Below are positions 42,803 through 46,719 of a DNA stretch of 46,719 nt, in pieces. Every line of letters starts with the position of its first letter. Within the stretch, counting starts at the first letter, position 1. The notes under the pieces are model-generated. The model was not told the DNA's origin, did no database searches, and saw only the letters and a list, made by a program, of their open reading frames with translations. The position numbers and the translations under genes are program-made. The stretch is from positions 1 to 46,719 of the forward strand of contig ONSV01000006.1 of NCBI GenBank assembly GCA_900320585.1, read 5' to 3'. Origin of the DNA: an uncultured Prevotellaceae bacterium. Its GTDB lineage: Bacteria; Bacteroidota; Bacteroidia; Bacteroidales; Bacteroidaceae.

Positions 42803-45800
42803 ATGAGAAACAAATGGAAAAGAATCTACGACTTGGGATGTTATGGCAGTCTGGCCGCTGTCTGGCAACGATTCCCTGAGGGTGGCAATCCCGGAGACTA
42901 TCTCCATATCGGCGCCACCGCCTATTTCTGGGACGAGGCGCAAGGCAACTGGAGGGCCGATGTCTATGAGCATACCGACAGCTACAGGCTGCTCCATCAG
43001 GAGGGCGACCTGGCCGTCTCCAACGATGTCAGCATAGGCGGTCGGCTCAAGGTCATGCAACAGGCCGTGGTGAAAGGCAACCTGAAGGTGGAGGGCGAAC
43101 TCCTCTGCCGGCATCTCCGAGGGCGCGGCCGAGGGTTGTTCGACTCTTACGGGGCGCTTGCCGCTGCCTGCCCCTCGCCCCGTCGTGGCGATTGGGCCTT
43201 GGTGGGTACAACCGCTCAACCTGCACTGTGGAACTGTGCCATCGATGGCGAGTGGCAACGCATGGCTGAGCATATCGCCCTGGGCGACACCTTCCATCTC
43301 GATGCCTATCAAGAGGCAAAGACTGTTGTCGACCGTATCGCGGCAGCAGGATATGTCTTTGCCGGAGTAGCCCATCCCGCCATGACCAATCCCATGCAAC
43401 CCTCCGACCATAATGTGTTCTATCTCGCTGCCGATCCCGGCATTTATGAGGCCTTCGGCGGTGTCAGGGTAAGGGCGTTGAGTGCCCTGATGTGGACTCA
43501 TTCCACCGACACCGACCATAATGGTACCCCCGATGGCCAGTGGACGGCTCAAGCCATTCTCGGCAATGTCTTGGTTCAGACGGAGAACCTGGCCAACGAG
43601 GCGGTGACCACCCCGAAGATAGCCGATGGTGCGGTTACCACAACTAAGATAGCCGATGGTGCGGTGACGGAGGAGAAGATTGCGGAGGCGGTGAGCAAAC
43701 TGCTGCGCTTCCGCGAACTGCGCTTCCTGAAATATTGGAAGACAATCCTGCCAGCCGAAGAAGAGGAAGGAACATACGCCATCGCGCCGAGGTATGGTGG
43801 CGTGGCCTACTACAAGGGCGGACGATGGTTCAGCGAGCCATACTCAGCCGACCTGCTCTACATCGACTGTGCGCATGAGCGGCTGATGAGATGGAACGGT
43901 GTGCAGTTGGTGGAACTCTCCACCATCCCCTCGCTCAAGACCATCAACGGCCAGAGCGTCATCGGCACGGGCGACATCACCATCGACACCGAGGGACAGA
44001 CCATCTCGATCGACACCGACCTTGACCCCAACAGCCCGAACGCGGTAGCGAACTCTACCGTGAGCCATGCCATCGCCGACCTGCAGCAAGCCATCGAAGG
44101 CTGCCCGGACAGCGTGATTGTGGACAGCGCATTGAGCGATACCTCCACCAACCCGGTGCAGAACAAGGTGGTGACGAAGGCCGTGCGCGAGAGGGATAAA
44201 CTTATCCGCGTATGGGGCAACGATTACCAGGCTTCTTCGGCATGGCAGCCGGGCGATTTGTGGTTCGATGAGGACGAGGACGAGCTGAAGGTTTGCACGT
44301 CCACGGCAGCGCCGAACCCGGATTTCGCAGACGCAAACTTCGAGGACAATGTGCTCTACCGCAGACTCGAGACATCGCAGTGGTATATCTGGGACGGGGA
44401 GAATGTCATGCTCGTGGAAATCACCAACAGAGACGTGACAGACCAGGCAACGACCAACCTCACACTCATCCGACGGCTGAATGACCAACTCGTTGCGCTC
44501 ACCGAAAGGGTGGCAGCACTGGAACAGGGCGAGCCCATCCCGGAGCCCGAGCCGGGGGTCACACCGTTCAATCCCACCGAGGGCAATGCCGGTGTCATCT
44601 CCATCAACAAGGTGCCGGAGCTCATCACCGTGGCGGATGTCAGAGGGGCACTCTCGCTGCCTTCGCTCATCGGACAAGGTGAGTCGCTGACCACGGCTGC
44701 GGACGCAGGACTGCAGGAGGGCACCACCACGGCCATCATGGACGCCAACGCGCAGATACTTCGCACGCTCGCTACGGCAGACAACCCATGCGTGGGGCTG
44801 AAGCTCGACAAGGTGTACTATGCCAGGATCACGAAGAGCAACCACTACAACTACGCCAGCGGCTCGTCTGTCAAGCTGGAGAAGGACTTCACCATCGACG
44901 GTGAGGTGAACGGCGAGGCAGTGGGCGGACTGGTCACCGACGGCTCGCTCTTCTACACACAGCACTCGCTCACGCTCAACAAGGCGAGGTTCAGCAGCAC
45001 GTCGACACGCGGCGACGCGATGTTCTACATCGACACCACACCAGGAGTGGAGCAGCTCGACGTGAAGGGCTGCATACTCACCTCGGCATCGGCAGGGGCC
45101 AACTACTTCATGTTCGGGAGCAACGCCAACCTCAGTCCGCTCGACGGCAACGGCTACGCCATCGAGACGGACTGCATCAACCACATCAACATCGACTCCT
45201 GCCAGATCGAGGGCCACCTGGTTCTCAAGAGCAGCGGCCTGAGGGTGGTGAAGTCGTGGCGCTTCACCAACAACACCGTCACGGGCATCAGGGGCGCCGG
45301 CATGAACATCGGAGTAGGTCCGGACGACTTCTCCGTCTACATGGGCTATATGAGCTGCCCGATGTACGTGGCCGGAAACACCTTCCAGGGCAAGCAGGGC
45401 ATCATGAGGATGAGAAAGGCAAGCGGGTACTACTGCGGCTTGTTGGTGGAGTCGGGCTCGGTCTACATGCTCCACAACACCATCCGCGACTTCGTCTCCG
45501 GGCACTCGGAGTATGTCAACGCCTCGGGCACCACGAAGAATTACAACGCATGGACGTACGAGGGCTACTTCAACGTCACGCAGGTGTACTTCTGCAACAA
45601 CATCGTCACCAACATCATGCGCTTCGACACCAAAAGAGAGGATGTGTGCTGCCTGAAGTCGAAGGGATGTGGAGTGCCGGAGGAGTTCTTTGGCGGCCAC
45701 ATGGACATCCTGCGCTACTACAAGGCCAACACCTTCTGCACGGACGAGAAACCGATGCAGTGGTGGGCCGCGAGAATGAACGACTACACCAGCGATGGCA

Positions 45801-46252
45801 ACGACTACTCGCCGGAGATCGCTGCCGACAACGCACTCGACGCGCAGAAGTTCGTGGCCGTGGTGCTCAACTGGGCCACTACGTACAAAACCATCGGGCA
45901 GCGGTTCCTCTTCGACAGCAACACCATCGAGGCCGACTCCATCGGAGGTGGCTCTACAGGTGCGCACCTCTGGTCGGAAGAGGCCATCGTCACAAACAAC
46001 GAGTTCTATGCTACGAACATCATCTCGGATGTCTTCCACCTCTGGCCGTCGGTCAACGACGAGGCACTCTTCTCCTTCCGTGGCAACAGTATCGAGATGG
46101 CGGGCAACATCTTCCAGGCGGAGAACGCCGTCATACGGGCCATCTACCTGAAATATTACACCAGCCAGGGCGACCTCGGACCGGCCACGGTCAGCATGAG
46201 CGGCAACACCGTACCGAACTCCAGCGTCCTCAGGGCATGGAAGGCGTGGTAG
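42803..46252 (+). CDS. Phage tail-fibre-like protein with beta-helix C-terminus
   Basis: Protein of 1149 aa without signal peptide. The N-terminal ~240 residues have GDYLHIGATAYFWDEAQGNW and similar beta repeats. Around 270-300 there are triplicate TTPKIADGAV / TTTKIADGAV / TEEKIAEAV units, a hallmark of phage tail fibres, followed by LKTINGQSVIGTGDITID near 375 and another fibre-type stretch (DSALSDTSTNPVQNKVVTKA). After a Pro/Glu linker (GEPIPEPEPGV, near 595) the C-terminal ~500 residues look like a right-handed beta-helix with many N-N-T, GNTF and DSNTIE turns, the type that binds or cuts surface glycans. It probably recognises a cell surface. The frame is intact and contains no TAG codons. 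It starts 70 bases after the frameshifted head gene. Confidence 0.7.
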   Translation: MRNKWKRIYDLGCYGSLAAVWQRFPEGGNPGDYLHIGATAYFWDEAQGNWRADVYEHTDSYRLLHQEGDLAVSNDVSIGGRLKVMQQAVVKGNLKVEGELLCRHLRGRGRGLFDSYGALAAACPSPRRGDWALVGTTAQPALWNCAIDGEWQRMAEHIALGDTFHLDAYQEAKTVVDRIAAAGYVFAGVAHPAMTNPMQPSDHNVFYLAADPGIYEAFGGVRVRALSALMWTHSTDTDHNGTPDGQWTAQAILGNVLVQTENLANEAVTTPKIADGAVTTTKIADGAVTEEKIAEAVSKLLRFRELRFLKYWKTILPAEEEEGTYAIAPRYGGVAYYKGGRWFSEPYSADLLYIDCAHERLMRWNGVQLVELSTIPSLKTINGQSVIGTGDITIDTEGQTISIDTDLDPNSPNAVANSTVSHAIADLQQAIEGCPDSVIVDSALSDTSTNPVQNKVVTKAVRERDKLIRVWGNDYQASSAWQPGDLWFDEDEDELKVCTSTAAPNPDFADANFEDNVLYRRLETSQWYIWDGENVMLVEITNRDVTDQATTNLTLIRRLNDQLVALTERVAALEQGEPIPEPEPGVTPFNPTEGNAGVISINKVPELITVADVRGALSLPSLIGQGESLTTAADAGLQEGTTTAIMDANAQILRTLATADNPCVGLKLDKVYYARITKSNHYNYASGSSVKLEKDFTIDGEVNGEAVGGLVTDGSLFYTQHSLTLNKARFSSTSTRGDAMFYIDTTPGVEQLDVKGCILTSASAGANYFMFGSNANLSPLDGNGYAIETDCINHINIDSCQIEGHLVLKSSGLRVVKSWRFTNNTVTGIRGAGMNIGVGPDDFSVYMGYMSCPMYVAGNTFQGKQGIMRMRKASGYYCGLLVESGSVYMLHNTIRDFVSGHSEYVNASGTTKNYNAWTYEGYFNVTQVYFCNNIVTNIMRFDTKREDVCCLKSKGCGVPEEFFGGHMDILRYYKANTFCTDEKPMQWWAARMNDYTSDGNDYSPEIAADNALDAQKFVAVVLNWATTYKTIGQRFLFDSNTIEADSIGGGSTGAHLWSEEAIVTNNEFYATNIISDVFHLWPSVNDEALFSFRGNSIEMAGNIFQAENAVIRAIYLKYYTSQGDLGPATVSMSGNTVPNSSVLRAWKAW

Positions 46253-46314
46253 GCAATTCAGTACATGCGGCGGTTCCGACGCTTGCAAGACAATAACAAA
46301 ACAAATCCAACAAA

Positions 46315-46719
46315 ATGAAAATACTCAAGATTTACAAAGGCGAATTGGAGTGTGAGCTTCCTGAAGGACCGCAAGGACCGGCAGGACAGGATGGACAGGA
46401 CGGGGCAGACGGACAGCAGGGCCCGGCCGGACCCGCTGGCCCGCAAGGACCACAAGGCGAGCAAGGACCGGCTGGTGCCACGGGAGCCACCGGACCGCAA
46501 GGCCCGAAGGGCGACCCGGGCGACAGCGTGCTCGTGGGAGAGGGCGACCTGCCGCTTGCCCATGTGCTCGGCCAGGACAACACCAAGGCCATCAGCCAGA
46601 AAGGCATATCTGATGTGTTGTACCCGATTTTGGGCGACTACTACTACGACGTGGAGATAGCAGCCACGATAACAGGGAAGTATATTGTATATAACACAGG
46701 TGTTATTCAGGGCGCTTCA
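46315..46719 (+). CDS. Collagen-like phage-type protein (truncated by window end)
   Basis: Open for 135 codons to the end of the window without a stop. After [15 protein letters not shown] there are about 17 Gly-x-y triplets between about residues 18 and 70 ([19 protein letters not shown] and further), then a globular region with [20 protein letters not shown] and [14 protein letters not shown]. Collagen-like repeats are common in phage fibres and give trimeric stalks. It follows the tail-fibre gene by 62 bases. The motif [15 protein letters not shown] is typical of such fibre proteins. Confidence 0.75.
   Translation, partial: MKILKIYKGELECELPEGPQGPAGQDGQDGADGQQGPAGPAGPQGPQGEQGPAGATGATGPQGPKGDPGDSVLVGEGDLPLAHVLGQDNTKAISQKGISDVLYPILGDYYYDVEIAATITGKYIVYNTGVIQGAS

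Noticed and set aside
42803..46252. Diversity-generating retroelement target in the fibre gene
   Set aside because: No reverse transcriptase and no template repeat are visible in the window; the end of the fibre has no obvious variable repeat copy.
43844..46288. 814-codon open frame opposite the tail-fibre gene
   Set aside because: A GC-rich antisense frame of a gene with clear fibre motifs; its Arg/Val/Asp-rich product has no recognisable domain or start signal.
39886..46719. Whole phage region using TAG as Gln
   Set aside because: Only one in-frame TAG was found; the 1149-codon fibre gene has none, so full recoding is not supported by this window alone.

Overview
The window looks like the chromosome of a Bacteroidales bacterium, most likely a Prevotella-type (Prevotellaceae) species. 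The reasons are: promoters of the Bacteroidota kind (TTTG, about 20 bases, TAnnTTTG) in front of many genes; start sites mostly without Shine-Dalgarno sequences; a BspA-type leucine-rich-repeat surface protein; BACON-domain, cohesin/dockerin and FN3/cleaved-adhesin surface proteins ending in tails of the type G-(I/V/L)-Y-I-(I/V/L)-N-G-K-K-V; a GH97 glycosidase; and GC-rich genes separated by AT-rich gaps. Identity is inferred from gene content only; there are no rRNA or tRNA genes.

Layout. 1-5194 (+): GH97 glycosidase, BASS-like transporter, SGNH hydrolase and M48-type protease, ending in a bidirectional terminator. 5295-7635 (-): OPT oligopeptide transporter and a small HExxH membrane protein. 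7724-8401 (+): DUF3298-like protein. 8427-9169 (-): a lipoprotein with a beta-repeat, broken by a 2-base repeat expansion. 9263-13786 (-): a 1507-aa secreted adhesin-like protein. 14087-16335 (-): a BACON-repeat protein (frameshifted at an A7/T7 run) followed by a 56-aa acidic peptide. 16651-20237 (-): ClpB and a patatin phospholipase. 20292-23790 (-): phage-like terminase large subunit, a second 57-aa acidic peptide of the same family, and a phage-type Ala/Glu-rich protein. 23872-24681 (-): lipoprotein. 25019-25965 (+): a small phage-type protein and a rhomboid-like protein. 25949-29970 (-): DUF4236 protein, SerB, and a copper-type P-ATPase with an unusually small cytoplasmic domain. 30162-31428 (+): two tandem deoxynucleoside kinases. 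31908-39715 (+): three secreted proteins including a 1953-aa BspA-like protein. 39886-46719 (+): phage-like capsid and tail genes running off the window end.

The most interesting signal is the phage-like gene set. It is split over at least three places separated by housekeeping and surface genes (terminase region, 25019 operon, 39886 operon). Two of the three share a leader motif, CAGGATAAYACATTTTT, between a TAnnTTTG promoter element and the start codon. The capsid gene carries an in-frame amber codon inside otherwise continuous homology-like sequence, and a downstream head gene is frameshifted at a G run. This may be a decaying prophage, a stop-recoded phage, or a domesticated particle system with co-regulated dispersed loci; the sequence alone does not decide. 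The second notable signal is a family of small acidic peptides (MK[KR][ST]YxxPEI ... WDE), present twice and too short for ordinary gene calling: one follows the BACON gene by 19 bases, the other is a stand-alone unit with its own promoter element and two hairpins behind it.
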